DNA of 64,000 bases from Bicyclus anynana (lineage: Eukaryota > Arthropoda > Insecta > Lepidoptera > Nymphalidae): the NCBI RefSeq assembly GCF_947172395.1, contig NC_069086.1, positions 2,450,501 to 2,514,500 of the forward strand. Reading direction: 5' to 3'. The notes beneath the pieces are model-generated. The model did not search any database, was not told the DNA's origin, and saw only the letters and a program-made list of their open reading frames with translations. Positions 10,111 to 21,062 of the stretch are shown in pieces. Position numbers and translations under genes: made by a program. How positions within the stretch are numbered: position 1 is the first letter of the stretch; every line of letters begins with the position of its first letter.

Positions 10111-10990
10111 TTTAAAAGCTTTACAAACCAAAAGGCCGCTCTAATTTCTCTAAAGACCAGATGCCGCGTAACACTCAGCCTGATTCCTAGTTGTGACTTC
10201 TAAGCCTAGTTTGCTCAGAGTTAGTCCCAGCGGCGTTTCAATGAGTGCCGCTTGGCTGATGTAATCCCACTATCTAATCTACAGTCTGCATACATAGAGT
10301 CGCTTTGTTTTGTCTCTGAGTAAACACGCTGTGTCTCCAGAGACTTTAGAGTATATTCCTATAACTGCGTGGACAAAGACTAGGTAGAGCTGGTTTAAAT
10401 TTTAATATTAAAGTCTGTAGTACGCCAGACAGACGTCGTTAGATATTTGACTGATCAGGGTGGTTTAGTACGAGTTCTTACAATTTCTATAACGAAATGT
10501 ACTTTCATTTCGTTACAACGCATAATATGTGAACGCATATGTAAAGTTCTCAAAAAAGCAACAGACGCCCACCACCGATAGTATTACCGCTCATCTCATG
10601 TTTTAATGAATGAATAAATGGTCTTTGCACTATGTCCATGCCGATGATTAAGAACCCTGGTTGAGTACCCATGTTTGTAAAAGCTTTGCATTGTATACTT
10701 AATATAGCTAAGTGAGTGTGAATGAGTTATTGTTTTATTTTCTCAAAATTGAATACCTAAGCTTAAAGATATACCATATCATAGATTAAATATATAAATA
10801 GCACTAGTCTTATTATATTAGATGGACAAGTAACCTATTTTTACAATTTTTTAAATTTTTTAGCACTTAATCATGAATAATATGTTCCACATTGATATAT
10901 TCCGCAAAAACCTGTTACATTTGAATGCCAAAAATTAATTTGATAACATTTTATCTGTTCTAAGTAGGTATGGCTACTTACAATGGCGAT
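10111..10990. other. unique intron sequence
   Basis: Nothing coding was recognised. A short hairpin (aacgaaatg / catttcgtt) lies at about 10490..10517. Confidence 0.45.
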
Positions 10991-10997
10991 GGCTAAT

Positions 10998-11100
10998 TCG
11001 ATCATCATCATCATCATATGCTACTGCATCCTACGTCCACTGATAGACTGCTAGACATAGGCCTTTCTTAAGGACGTCGAAACAAGCTTTTGAGCAGCCT
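10998..11100 (-). repeat. degenerate LINE 3'-end fragment
   Basis: 'atcatcatcatcatatgct...gtccactgatagactgctagacataggcc' resembles the reverse complement of the ...CAGTGGAC...(ATG)n ends at 21063..21330, with insertions and mismatches. Confidence 0.45.
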
Positions 11101-11149
11101 GCAAATAGCGGCTAATTCGGTCAGTAAGATGTCGAAAAGTATTAAAGTA

Positions 11150-11735
11150 TTCGAGAAGCGTGCATCGTGCTAGAGGTACTACGAGTGATCTACATTATGC
11201 ACCTTTCTTTATGCATTCTACTGTCGAGTGGGCGGTACTTGCCGCCCTTCCGCCCTGCCGCCCTCACGAGAGGCCGCGACACTCCAGACGCACGGCACGC
11301 CGGGAAAATTCAATAAATGCACTTTCCACGGCTATTTTCCGCTCTTTTGAGACCTGAGTTTTCGGTAAATACGTTAGATGAAAGTAGAATACGTTGCGAA
11401 TAACGAACAGCTTCTAGTCAAAGACCTGCCTCGCAAGACATTATTTTTCTGTCAAAGTATATGATCAACGATCTTATGCGATTATAAACACTGTCTTCAT
11501 AGAATCGATGTTTCATAGTTTACAATCGTGTCCGTCGGTTAAAACCATCCGTAAAAATACCTTCTTGTGTAGTTAAATGGTGTAAAAAACGAACAAAAAC
11601 TGCTAGTTTAGTATAAGATAATTATGTATAAAATGTAAGCTCGTTTTCCTTAGAAAATGGCAGAAAATTTTGTTCGTGAATTTGGGTGAGATACTAGTCC
11701 TTATGTATTTAGTCTGAGAGTCATGGTTATTTAAA
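11150..11735. other. unique sequence with a short GC-rich core
   Basis: 11220..11315 is GC-rich ('gccgcccttccgccctgccgccctcacg') in an AT-rich setting. The frame through it has no known domain. It might be regulatory or an unrelated repeat; this cannot be decided here. Confidence 0.35.
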
Positions 11736-11737
11736 TA

Positions 11738-11931
11738 CTAGTAGATGCCGCGTGGTTTCACCCGCGTGGTTCCCGTTTCTGTAGGAATATAGGGATAAAA
11801 TATAGCCTATAGCCTTCCTCGATAAATAGGCTATCTAACACTGAAAGAATTTTTCAAATCGGACCAGTAGTTCTTGAGATTAGCGCATTCAATCAAACAA
11901 ACTCTTCAGCTTTATAATATTAGTATAGATT
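11738..11931 (-). mobile_element. Helitron-type element, near complete
   Basis: CTAG at 11738..11741 is preceded (in element sense) by a weak 'ccgcgcggcatct' hairpin; the far end reads ATCTATACTAATATTATAAAG in sense. The internal 'ggaccagtagttcttgagatt' and 'ctatctaacactgaaagaat' blocks are the same as in 19879..20076 and 51309..51495. Confidence 0.8.
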
Positions 11932-11933
11932 TT

Positions 11934-12060
11934 TAACCGACTTCCAATAAAGGAGAAAACTAATTTCGGCTGTATGTAGGTATGTTGTTTTGTAATATTA
12001 GTCTTAGGAACAACAAGGGTGGTTTGATGACGTGGAAAACCATCCTTTACTTAGGTAGTT
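11934..12060 (+). repeat. MITE-like end fragment (aaccgacttcca type)
   Basis: 'aaccgacttccaataaagga' followed by 'ggctgtatgtaggtatgtt' matches one end of a terminal-inverted-repeat element also glimpsed at 27995 and 41725. Confidence 0.45.
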
Positions 12061-12069
12061 CAGAGTGTC

Positions 12070-12155
12070 TCTTCTCAAGGCTCTTGTCTATGTCCAGTAG
12101 TGGACATCCATCGGCTAATAATGAAATAATGATAATGATTATGATAATGGCCAGA
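12070..12155 (+). repeat. LINE 3'-end fragment with (ATA/ATG) tail
   Basis: 'ctatgtccagtagtggacatccatcggctaa' followed by 'taatgataatgattatg' parallels the stop-codon region and simple tail at 21281..21330. Confidence 0.6.
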
Positions 12156-12259
12156 AAATAACTACGAACATCGTCAGCTACACAATTTAATAAATCATTC
12201 TCCTGTACCTTTTTTAGACCATTTCTGAAAACCCATATCATGAAGATGTATTAAATAAT

Positions 12260-12910
12260 ATGTATTAAATACATAGGAGTTTATAAAATATCTTGCTTAC
12301 TTTATGTAAGGACATTGATCACAAGTAAGATTCAAAAATTAAAAAGAATGTCTCGAACCGAAAAACACTAACAAAAAATTGTCTATTGACGACAGACTTA
12401 CTTGTACTTCAAGTCCCGAGAATGCAAGATGGGAATAGAAAAAAAATCGTCTTTTATTTTTTTTTAGAACAGACTCTGTGAGGCGACTGTCGACGCAAAA
12501 CTTACAAAATATTTGTTCAAACAGGAAGGGATTGTACCGCCCCGCGGCTGAGCTTATGAATAGGAACGGTGTTTATTAGCCCATTGCTAAGTAATTTGAG
12601 TATATGCCGATGGTATGGGATAAAAGAAATATCGCTTGGCAAGCCCGCTTATTGATTTAGTACATAAACATGAAAACCGTATGTTTTTGTTAACTGTTTA
12701 TCACTAACACGAACAAAAGAAGTAACATTGGAAAAAGCGGAAAATAATTCAGCATTGTAAACTAAAAAAGAAATAAGTTGTGATGTTTTAATTTAAAAAA
12801 GCGTCTAAAACTGGAAATAAAATAAAGAAAGAAATGACGGTAAATCCTGGTGAATTCATACCTTCATTCTGGATTCCCTAAATTTTATTTAATTTACAAC
12901 TTACCTACGT
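12260..12910. other. AT-rich unique intron sequence
   Basis: No repeats or coding signs recognised. Confidence 0.45.
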
Positions 12911-12915
12911 GCTCA

Positions 12916-13150
12916 TTCTTAAAATGCACACAACTTTTCAGAGTGCATTTTAAGAAATTAAATATCACGTGTCTCTAACGGTGAAGCAAAAACATCGTGA
13001 GGAAACCTTCATACCAGAGAATTTTCTTAATTCTCTGCGTGTGTGAAGTCTGCTAATCTGCATTGGGCCAGCGTGTTGGACTATTGGCCTAACCCCTCTC
13101 TTTCTGAGAGGAGACTCGAGCTCAGCAGTGGGTTAATAATAATGATGACA
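12916..13150 (+). mobile_element. tRNA-derived SINE (family B), 5'-truncated with fold-back
   Basis: From 12943 it follows family B: 'gtgcattttaagaaattaaatatcacgtgtct', 'aacatcgtgaggaaacc', 'ttctctgcgtgtgtgaagtc', 'attgggccagcgtg', 'ctgagaggagactcgagctc', ending in an (ATA/ATG)n tail. At its truncated 5' edge TTCTTAAAATGCAC (12916..12929) is the perfect inverse of GTGCATTTTAAGAA (12943..12956), a fold-back not present in the full copies. Confidence 0.85.
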
Positions 13151-13200
13151 TCATATTTAATAGTTATAATAGTGTACCCTTCTATCATAATAAATGTAAC

Positions 13201-13260
13201 TAAATATTTCGATCAACGAATTCGTAATAAACTTTTACGAATTCGTTGACCGAAATATTA
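13201..13260. repeat. long near-perfect inverted repeat
   Basis: Arms 'tatttcgatcaacgaattcg' and 'cgaattcgttgaccgaaata' pair over about 26 of 28 positions with a very short loop. Neither arm is repeated elsewhere in the window. Confidence 0.85.
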
Positions 13261-14457
13261 TTATTTTTACAATGTTTACGTAATTACAATAGAGACATCT
13301 GGTTTATATAAATTGACGGCCATATCTGGCACGGCATCTGCGCGGGTACAGATAGAGCACAACTAGTGTTGCCAGGTGTATGGATAAAGCTGGACATAGT
13401 TAGGCTTTTCTAATCCGTGTCCGGCCGAAATAAATGATGTCTGGCTAGTCCGGCTTTTGTTAGGTTTTACATTTAGCAAACGAGAGAACGACTAGTGTGT
13501 TTGAGAACAAAAACAGTAATAATCATGATGGCTTAATTTTACATTAAAATAATCTTCGTACCTATTAATAATGATGTACACAAAATCCTCAATAATGTAG
13601 GCTATCCGGCCTTTTAAGAGTGTGCAATATGTAATTTGGTGGTTACAAATGGTTCTGGATCTCAGATTCTGAAAAAGTTAGGAGCCTGATATTTGGTGAT
13701 GATATTTCAAAGTGTTAGCTTCGTTATGACTATACAAAATACACAATTTGTAAAACTTTTCTCGATAGTTTATTTTTTTTAAAAATTTAAAAAAACAAAA
13801 ATTTAAGAAAAGCAAACTTATTTTCTTAAATTTTTGTTTTATATAGAAAATTAGGTATCTTGAACATGGCCATTATGTTGTTTAATTTACTTGCAATTAA
13901 GTAAAAATGGTTTTGGCGCTCACGTCATAAAATTTGCGTCGCGCGTCAATCGCTCCGTGCTTTTCACTCACGTGAAAGTCATAATTCGGCGTCTCGTTTG
14001 CGCTTCGAATTTTATCCATATCGTACCGATACGCTGCGCGCTCTTAACTCAAATGTCAGGCCAAACTGACTGGACTGTCCGACTTTTAATTGAGCACCTG
14101 GCAACCCTAGGCACAACCCGTCCGCAGTACGACAAACCCGGTCTATTTGTGGTGGGATATTGACCGCCCGGTGTTTACCTTGCACCTCCGCCGCTGCTAA
14201 ACATAGCGGTAGACGCGCTGTTCACTATTCACAGATATTGAAGAGGAAGTTTTCATTTTTTTTTTAATGTAAACAATTGTGTTAGTGGATGGATGAGTTT
14301 TCTTTCCCTTGAAATGGGAAATTTTGCTAGAATTGTTTAGATACCGCCGAGTGGACGACCTAACTTCAAAGATTGGGCTTTCATTTATATTTTAAAAGCT
14401 CCTTCTGTTGATAGAAGGCAAGGGGACTTAAAATGTAAAGCTGATCCTTTTATAATA
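13261..14457. other. unique sequence with a GC-richer block 13905..14225
   Basis: The block has many CpG-containing words (gcgtcgcgcgtcaatcg, gatacgctgcgcgctc) and a 90-codon frame at 13891..14163 with no recognised domain. An A/T-rich inverted repeat sits at about 13770..13845. The GC-richer block could be regulatory DNA, an old element or an unrecognised exon. Confidence 0.35.
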
Positions 14458-14508
14458 ATAATAAATCTTTATTTATCAAAACTACATTATCACAATTAGT
14501 TTGAAGCC

Positions 14509-14563
14509 CTGCCTCCTGTACTAGTCATTACTGTGTGGCATTATTAACTAGTACAGGAGGCAG
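14509..14563. repeat. perfect 17-bp inverted repeat
   Basis: CTGCCTCCTGTACTAGT at 14509..14525 and ACTAGTACAGGAGGCAG at 14547..14563, loop 21 nt. Preceded by 'aataataataaatctttattt', a typical retroelement 3'-end word, so it may belong to an element's 3' region. Confidence 0.85.
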
Positions 14564-14639
14564 TGTCTTCCTATTATCATTGCTACAATAAAATTTTATA
14601 GTTGACATTTCCAAAAATCTTTTCTTAGTGAATGTCTAT

Positions 14640-15697
14640 ATTATTAAAAGGACTACTGACCAAAATTTGCTTACTGTATTCAGTAATCTGTAACAGATAT
14701 TGAGGCTAAAAATAACTAATTAATCCCAGTAACTGATACCTATATTTCTTTATTTTAAGTCAAGCATTTTAAAACGGCTAAGTAAATGTTAGATAATTTT
14801 ACTCATAGGATATTTTCTCTTCCGAAAAAACTAGTCATGCAAGCAAGAAAAAAATTACTACTCAAAGTTTTGTTACGCATTGTAAGCTTAACTACAAAAC
14901 AAGTTTTTCTTTCTTTCATTGTTTGTTTCTTTCCTATAAAATACTTTAACAAACAATATTACAAAGGAAGTTAAGTATCACTGATAATAATCGATACTTT
15001 TTGTCAACATCAGAAGTGGGATAGATTTTAATCTTGAATTTTATTTAAAGATTGAATCGTACTTGAAAATGCATTTGAATATACAGACTATATTACGAAT
15101 ACTACAAAAGATTCACACAAGTTTTATTAAAAGCAAGTGTAGTGTATTTAATAAAATTCTTCTCTTCACTCGACAAACTGAACTCAGCTTTATTTGTCTG
15201 TGAATAAGAGTGGTTATTGAAAAGAAGGGCAGGAGGACAATGCTCAGAGATTTCACGCTCCATTCGATTACGGTTTTATAACGCCATCGCTGCAGTAATC
15301 CGGCCGCTAATCCCTTTGCCCTTAATACAAGCCCTTGTGTGCCGCGGTGATAAAGGCCGAGTAATTTCATGTGGATTACATAACATGTACTACATAATTT
15401 TCAATGTTCATATTGTGTACAAGTAATCTAATTCTTTTACTAACGGCTTCACTTTCAAAGTTATACAATTTATCAAAAAATAAGGCAACAAAGGCACACT
15501 TTGGATTAATCTATTTCTTTGAAATTATTACTAAGCATAAATATAAATAAATAAACAATTATAGATACATAGACAATACACACATTTCTAAATTCTAAAG
15601 TAAGCGTAGGTATAGCTAATGTAATGGGTACTAAGATAGCTGCTTTTAGCATTATATTTATTTACTACAAATAAATATTTAAGTAAATAATAAATAT
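14640..15697. other. AT-rich unique intron sequence
   Basis: Short frames only. 15230..15370 is slightly GC-richer, without recognised content. Confidence 0.45.
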
Positions 15698-15896
15698 TCT
15701 ATACTAATATTATAAAGCTGAAGAGTTAGTTTGTTTTTTGGTTGAACGCGCTAATCTCAGGAATTACTGGTCCGATTCGAAAAATTCTTTCAGTGTTAGA
15801 TAGCCCATTTATCGAGGAAGGCTATAGGCTATATATTGTCCCCGTATTCATACGGAAACGGGAACTACGCGGGTAAAACCGCGCAGCGTCAGCTAG
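15698..15896 (+). mobile_element. Helitron-type element, complete (199 bp)
   Basis: Begins TCTATACTAATATTATAAAG and ends 'accgcgcagcgtcagCTAG' at 15893..15896, followed by T. Internal blocks 'ggtccgattcgaaaaattct', 'ttcagtgttagatagccc' and 'acgggaactacgcgggtaaa' are shared by six or more copies here. Non-autonomous. Confidence 0.85.
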
Positions 15897-15954
15897 TAAT
15901 ATATAAATACACCCAAACGTTGGAAAACACATATGTTCATCATACAAATATTTT

Positions 15955-16025
15955 TCCAGTTGTAGGAAATCGAACCCACGGCGGAGGATGCAGCAAGGTC
16001 ACTACACACTACGCCACTGCGTCAA
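15955..16025 (-). repeat. SINE tRNA-like head
   Basis: On the minus strand 'gcagtggcgtagtgtgtagt...' is followed by GTGGGTTCGATTTCC (B-box-like). No tRNA cloverleaf is supported. Confidence 0.45.
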
Positions 16026-16198
16026 ATAGCAAGGAATAGATATTTTTACGATGGACCCAATGTTGTGGAATTATTATTTCACATCTTTATCATTATTATC
16101 ATAACTATCGAATTTGTTAAAATCTTATCAATTGTTTCTAATACATAGGATTGTTAGTTCTTTTAATTTTTTTTTGTTGGTAATATTTTTGACATTAC

Positions 16199-16243
16199 AA
16201 GTTGATCCGTAGGTTTTTCAAGGATCAATTTACGGATCAACTT
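16199..16243. repeat. perfect 13-bp inverted repeat
   Basis: AAGTTGATCCGTA (16199..16211) and TACGGATCAACTT (16231..16243) flank a 19-nt loop that contains one more 'ggatcaa'. It directly precedes the MITE fragment at 16249. Confidence 0.85.
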
Positions 16244-16248
16244 AAATA

Positions 16249-16372
16249 ACGCTTGAAAAATTAAAAAGTGTATGGGATTGACTTTCGTTACTGTCATTCC
16301 CATACATTTTGTTAGTTTTCGAAGCGTTAGCGTTTGTAGAAAGAGAATCGACGTGCCACATGGCTATATGCC
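16249..16372. mobile_element. MITE M1, incomplete copy (right arm)
   Basis: 'gtcattcccatacatt', 'tagttttcgaagcgttagcg', 'agaaagagaatcgacgtgcca', 'catggct' follow the right arm of the inverted-repeat elements at 46992 and 55255. The left arm is shortened to 'taacgcttgaaaaatt...gtgtatggga'. Confidence 0.75.
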
Positions 16373-16384
16373 CTGATCTCAGAT

Positions 16385-17510
16385 CGAAAAGCCAAGCTAA
16401 AGCTTTCATAAGAAGCTTTTTATTACTATTAACATTATAACCCCAACATCAAACCCAGTAACATTTTTGTTTGTAATTTAGCATTCCACTGTTGAGTCAG
16501 AGAGGATATCAAAAACAAGTTTATGATACAATTGTTGTCTTTTTTTTTCAGGTAAAAAGATTCTGCATCTCGCATTACGTAAGCTGTAAGGAATGCAAGA
16601 TTGGATGGAAGCATCAATGGGAGATTTTGTGCCTATATTGAAAAGAGGAGGGTAATGTTTTACGGATATATAATTTTTAATTAATTGTAAGTATTAATTA
16701 ATACGTGAATCATTAAGTAATATAGAATGTGTGTACCCGTATAATAATACGAAACCAGTCTTTTTTACCGCATTCCATAAAGGACGACGTTTTGTTCGGC
16801 TGTTATGTATGTTTTTTGACTGTTTCTTTATTCAAGCAATAATTTATTGGCCAATGAAAACCATGCGGCTTATATGAATAAACTAAATATTTATCAAGCA
16901 TCATTAAAAAGTAGTCAACCCATTTTAATACAGTTTATATGAAAATGTAATGATGTAAATTTTAAATGGCGAAATTGTCTTTGAATCATTAAATTCTTAA
17001 TAAATAATTTACTTGCCAAATTAGCAAGATACATTTACCACCTACATCTACCGACCACCTGTATATATAATGCATGTATCTGCAAATAAATAATTTGATT
17101 AATTTAATGAAAAGATTAGGCAAAGCTTCACGCAGGACTTCACCATATTTTCATTGAGATCTTTACACAGATACGGAATTTAGGTAGAACATGGCGAGGT
17201 ACAGTTCAATAAAGTTGCCATGTCTGCGTTTCATTAGACATTGTTTATTTACCCTAAATACGCGGAAACATCAATATTGACTACACTGCAGACTGCTGCT
17301 TCGGCAGCGCGATTCAATTTATTGTCTTACCTACCATATAAACCGATACCTACAGTTTAACTTGCTCTTGATTATGGTTTTTTAAATCATTCATCATTTA
17401 AAATGCTAAGGCTTTATTTCCTACTCCCCTAATACTTCTAATAGCCTCCTTCCTTATTGGAGAAAGGATATTCCTTGGCTGAATTTGTTGTGAGCTCTTC
17501 TCGGACCAAG
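16385..17510. other. AT-rich unique intron sequence
   Basis: Nothing recognised. Confidence 0.45.
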
Positions 17511-17516
17511 GCAATT

Positions 17517-17641
17517 TGGAACCCTCGTAACTTTAATTTTAAGTTTTCGACTCTTATCACCACCATTAAATTAAATTATGACATAACTTGACGTTTCAAA
17601 AGTGCTTGTAAACTAATTAAAATAAATGAATTTTGAATTTA
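17517..17641 (+). mobile_element. non-LTR retrotransposon 3' end, copy 1
   Basis: 'ggaaccctcgtaactttaat', 'taagttttcga', 'gacgtttcaaaagtgcttgt' and 'aataaatgaattttga' match 21707..21852, which ends in a (tttgac)n tail. These are 5'-truncated LINE 3' UTRs with simple tails; clade not assigned. Confidence 0.75.
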
Positions 17642-17644
17642 AAT

Positions 17645-18140
17645 TTGATATCGGGCTTGACTTACCACGCTTCTAATAACATGGTTTTTGTCACCAATAT
17701 ATATAAATTCGTTTAAGTAGGTACTCTCAGATACCTATTTCTGAATTTTTTTATAATAACGTAAATGGACGATGAAGATCTTACTGGCAAAGTATACGTA
17801 ATTTCAAAATAAATGTTCACGTATTCGGTATTCATGTCGACTAAAGAAATTTATGTATTATTTTTTAAATGTGACAAATATGGGTTCCATTTTTTTCGTC
17901 CGACGTAGGGAACCCTGAAAATATGACCTATATCCGTAGAAGCAAACACACTTATGGGCATGTGGAAAATCTTTATAGAAACGGCGGGGTCGATGGTTCG
18001 GCCTCGGGGCATTTAGGTGAAGAGCCACTGCACCGCCTTTGTGACTGGGTAAGGGCGAACTGTACTGTACGACGAGATTTGTTTACACTTTGAGAATAGC
18101 TATATATGGCTATACGGATATATGGTATGGAAAACCCTTA
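17645..18140. other. unique intron sequence
   Basis: No known content. A small GC-richer patch occurs at 17980..18060. Confidence 0.4.
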
Positions 18141-18143
18141 TAG

Positions 18144-18430
18144 TGCTGATAGACTTGAGCATTCCTTTGTAATGAGCATTCATGCGAATGTTACATCACA
18201 GAAAAATACGGGAACATTCTATCGGCGAGCACTCTAGCGATCGTCAATTCTGACATCTTCACGAAGATTATCTTTTGACGAGCAAGGAATAGAGCGTTCG
18301 CTAGAAATCTCAAGGTGTTCGTAGCAATATTTGGCTCCATGCTTGGCTCGGCTCGTTGTTCAGTTCGACAAATATAAAAACGGCGAATGCTCGATGTTCT
18401 GTTACAAGTGAATGCTCAAGTCTATCAGCA
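18144..18430. mobile_element. 287-bp terminal-inverted-repeat element (MITE M2)
   Basis: TGCTGATAGACTTGAGCATTC starts at 18144 and its reverse complement ends at 18430; the match continues imperfectly for about 30 bp. The interior has no coding capacity. A clear target duplication was not found, so the superfamily is open. Confidence 0.75.
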
Positions 18431-18597
18431 ACTTTGTATGCTTCTTAAAAAATAAATAAAAATCGTTTATTTCACTTTCTAAATTTACATAAATTAGTGC
18501 GAGTTTGGAACCTTCTTTTAGTAGTAGTAAAACTAAACTAATTAAAGAATAGACTACACAAATAGATACAAAGTTTCCTCACATCTCCTGGAAGCTG

Positions 18598-18875
18598 TTG
18601 ATATATCATCACCATCATCATTATCAGCCGATAGACGTCCAATGCTGGACATAGACCTCTTGCAAGGACCTCCAAGCATAACCGTCTCGAGCCGCCAACA
18701 TCCAGCGGCTCCCTGCAACCCGTTTGATATGCTCGGTCCACTTAGTGGGGGGTCGACCAACATTGCGCTTTCCGGTGAAAGGTCGTTATTGCAGCATCTC
18801 GGGAAACCAATCAATTCTTCGAAATTAGTGGCTGCCCATTGCCACTTTAGCTTCGCGACTCGCTGAGCTATGTTG
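18598..18875 (-). pseudogene. RTE-like LINE reverse-transcriptase tail, frameshifted
   Basis: On the minus strand pieces of AQRVAKLKWQWA, then an 'RWTDDIKRVAG'-like and 'QHWTSIG'-like end are spread over different frames, with the LINE's (ATG)n tail at 18598..18625 (catcaccatcatcattatca on +). The stop and tail position match 21063..21330. Dead fragment. Confidence 0.8.
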
Positions 18876-18879
18876 CTCT

Positions 18880-19195
18880 ATAGTCTGTTCAATTACTATA
18901 AAAACTAACATGAAAGATTACCAAAAACAACGGACATAAAACCTAAAAGTAACTAATTTCTCTTTGAAAGTGTTAGTAAAAGTTAGCGTAGGCATGTAGC
19001 AGTCGTAAATCGCGACAGGCACTAATCTCACTTCGCCAACAATTCCAATTTGCGAACTTCTGGAAGCTTCTCAGCGAGTAGACGCTGGCCCTTATTTACG
19101 TGGAGATATTATGAAATTGTTTGTAACAGCTGGAAGTTTGGGGCGTAATTAACACGTTGTTAGTTATGACATGAAAATTAAACGTAATTGCAGTA
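18880..19195. other. unique intron sequence
   Basis: Nothing recognised. Confidence 0.4.
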
Positions 19196-19199
19196 TGGC

Positions 19200-19390
19200 C
19201 TAATATATTTTAACACTATATTTTCACAAATCCCACGAGAGCCATAGATTTTCTCGGGGTAAAAAGTAGCAGAAATATTACTCTAAAACCTCCTCTATAT
19301 TCGAGTGAAGTTCCCATTAGAGTCTATTTGGCCGTTCTAAAGATAGCCCCGACAGACAGAAAGAAGGAAAGACAGACATACAACTATTTT
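19200..19390 (-). repeat. degenerate Helitron-type fragment
   Basis: 'tctcggggtaaaaagtagca' and 'agacagacagaaagaagg' resemble the interior of the elements at 191..412 and 30678..31146 in minus orientation. No termini. Confidence 0.4.
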
Positions 19391-19703
19391 TTTAAAGATT
19401 AAAAAAAAACATTTTAAATTGTAAATAAATCAGAGGCACACTTTAAATTTATTCATGTATATGTATTGATGTATGTACTTAATACTTATTTATACAATGA
19501 CGAATTTAAAGTATAATAACTTTAGATAATTTAATTTCGGAAGACAGTTCCAACGAGATTTGAAAAAAGAACGCGCCACAACAGAACAATATTCCTGCGC
19601 TATCGTGATTCAATAGACAACGAAGCTTGTTTTTTTTTTGTTTAATTTCAGCACAGACTTGCGTTCTAGTGAATTCAATGTCGCGAACATTGCGGCGCGA
19701 CTA

Positions 19704-19760
19704 ACGATCCGCTGAAGTGACATATCCGCGCACAGAGCAATTAGCACGCAGAGCTTGAAT
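19704..19760 (+). repeat. old local duplication, copy 1
   Basis: 'acgatccgctgaagtgacat' ... 'cgcacagagcaattagcacg' aligns with 20523..20572 ('acgatcgtactaagtgatat' ... 'tgcatagagtaattaacgta'), about 820 bp away. Most differences are transitions. Confidence 0.6.
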
Positions 19761-19878
19761 GGGGGTTAACGCACCCACTCTCGGGGGTGATTATTTTAAA
19801 AATCTCAACTTTTACGCCTCAGTGCGAAACGTTTGAGGCGTGGAAATCGTGAATCAATGTGAAACTTTATATTATTTA

Positions 19879-20076
19879 CTAGCTGACGCCGCGCGACATC
19901 ATCCGCGTGGTTCCCGTTCCCGTAGGAATATGGGAACAAATTATAGCCTATAGCCTTCCTCGGTAAATGGGCTATCTAACACTGAAATAATTTTTCAAAT
20001 CGGACCAGTAGTTCCTGAGATTAGCGCGTTCAATCAAACAAACAAACAAACTTCAGCTTTATAATATTAGTATAGA
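19879..20076 (-). mobile_element. Helitron-type element, complete (198 bp)
   Basis: CTAG at 19879..19882 in sense follows 'ccgcgcggcgtcag'. The sense start is TCTATACTAATATTATAAAGC at 20076. An (aaac)n run at about 20035..20050 reflects 'ttgtttgtttg' near the start. Confidence 0.85.
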
Positions 20077-20522
20077 TAACGCATCAAATATTTAAAATTG
20101 TCATTAATTATTAACGCTTTGGAACTTCAAAGAGTGGTTAATACCTACCTATTGGAGACGGTTCAATTCATTATTACGGTATTGTTCAATACATAATTAA
20201 GATTTGAAAAAAAAAACAAATCAAAAATGGATTTTGCTAATACATAAATAATAGCTAACAATTTGTTTCGATTTCTTTACTTTGTATTTGTGGACTTAGG
20301 CGTAAAAAAGATATAGGAATAGGATAATTGATTTGAAGCGACCAAGGATGCCTTGTAATATACGAAAACATTATTTTTTTTAGTGACTAATAATCCTATA
20401 TTCGAATAAATCACGTAGGTATTCAAACGACTTCATTTTACACTCTTAAAATAGATACATTCACAAATCCGGGTAAGATTTATAGCCGTGTATGGAAGTC
20501 CGTGTCACATGGAGGCGAAGAA

Positions 20523-20572
20523 ACGATCGTACTAAGTGATATGTCCGTGCATAGAGTAATTAACGTACAGAG
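20523..20572 (+). repeat. old local duplication, copy 2
   Basis: See 19704..19760. Conserved spacing over about 50 bp without indels larger than 1 or 2 bases. Confidence 0.6.
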
Positions 20573-20728
20573 GTTATTTTTACTGCGATCTCCTTATGTG
20601 AAGTGGTGATTATCTATGGTATTGGCATGATGTATTTTGCTGACTGGTCCAAGGCTAACGGAATGCTGTATTCCATTAAAACTTTAAATAATATAATATA
20701 ATAATAATTTTAAATATAATAATTTGAA

Positions 20729-21061
20729 GGCCTCCGTGGTAGATTTACAAAACGGAGGTCCTGGGTTCGATCAGATTCAGATCGAGACAGATTGAGATTT
20801 TCTTAATTTGTCCAGGTCTGGCTGGTGGGAGGCTTCGGCCGTGGCTAGTTACCACCCTACTGGCAAAGACGTACCGCCAAGCGGTTTAGCGTTCCAGTAC
20901 GATGCCGTGTAGAAACCGAAAGGGATGTGGATTTTCATCCTCTTCCTAACAAGTTAGCCCGCTTCCATCTTAGGCTGCACCATCACTTACCATCAGGTGA
21001 GATTGCAGTCAAGGGCTAACTTGTAAGGAATAAAATATATATATATATATATATATATATT
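20729..21061 (+). mobile_element. SINE (family A), full length, with (TA)n
   Basis: Head 'ggcctccgtggtagatttac', B box GGTTCGATC, a small internal insertion ('agattcagatcgagac'), body blocks as in 9451..9773, end 'aacttgtaaggaataaaa' and then a (TA)12-13 microsatellite at 21036..21061. On the + strand, opposite to the 9451 copy. Confidence 0.9.
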
Positions 21062-21062
21062 A

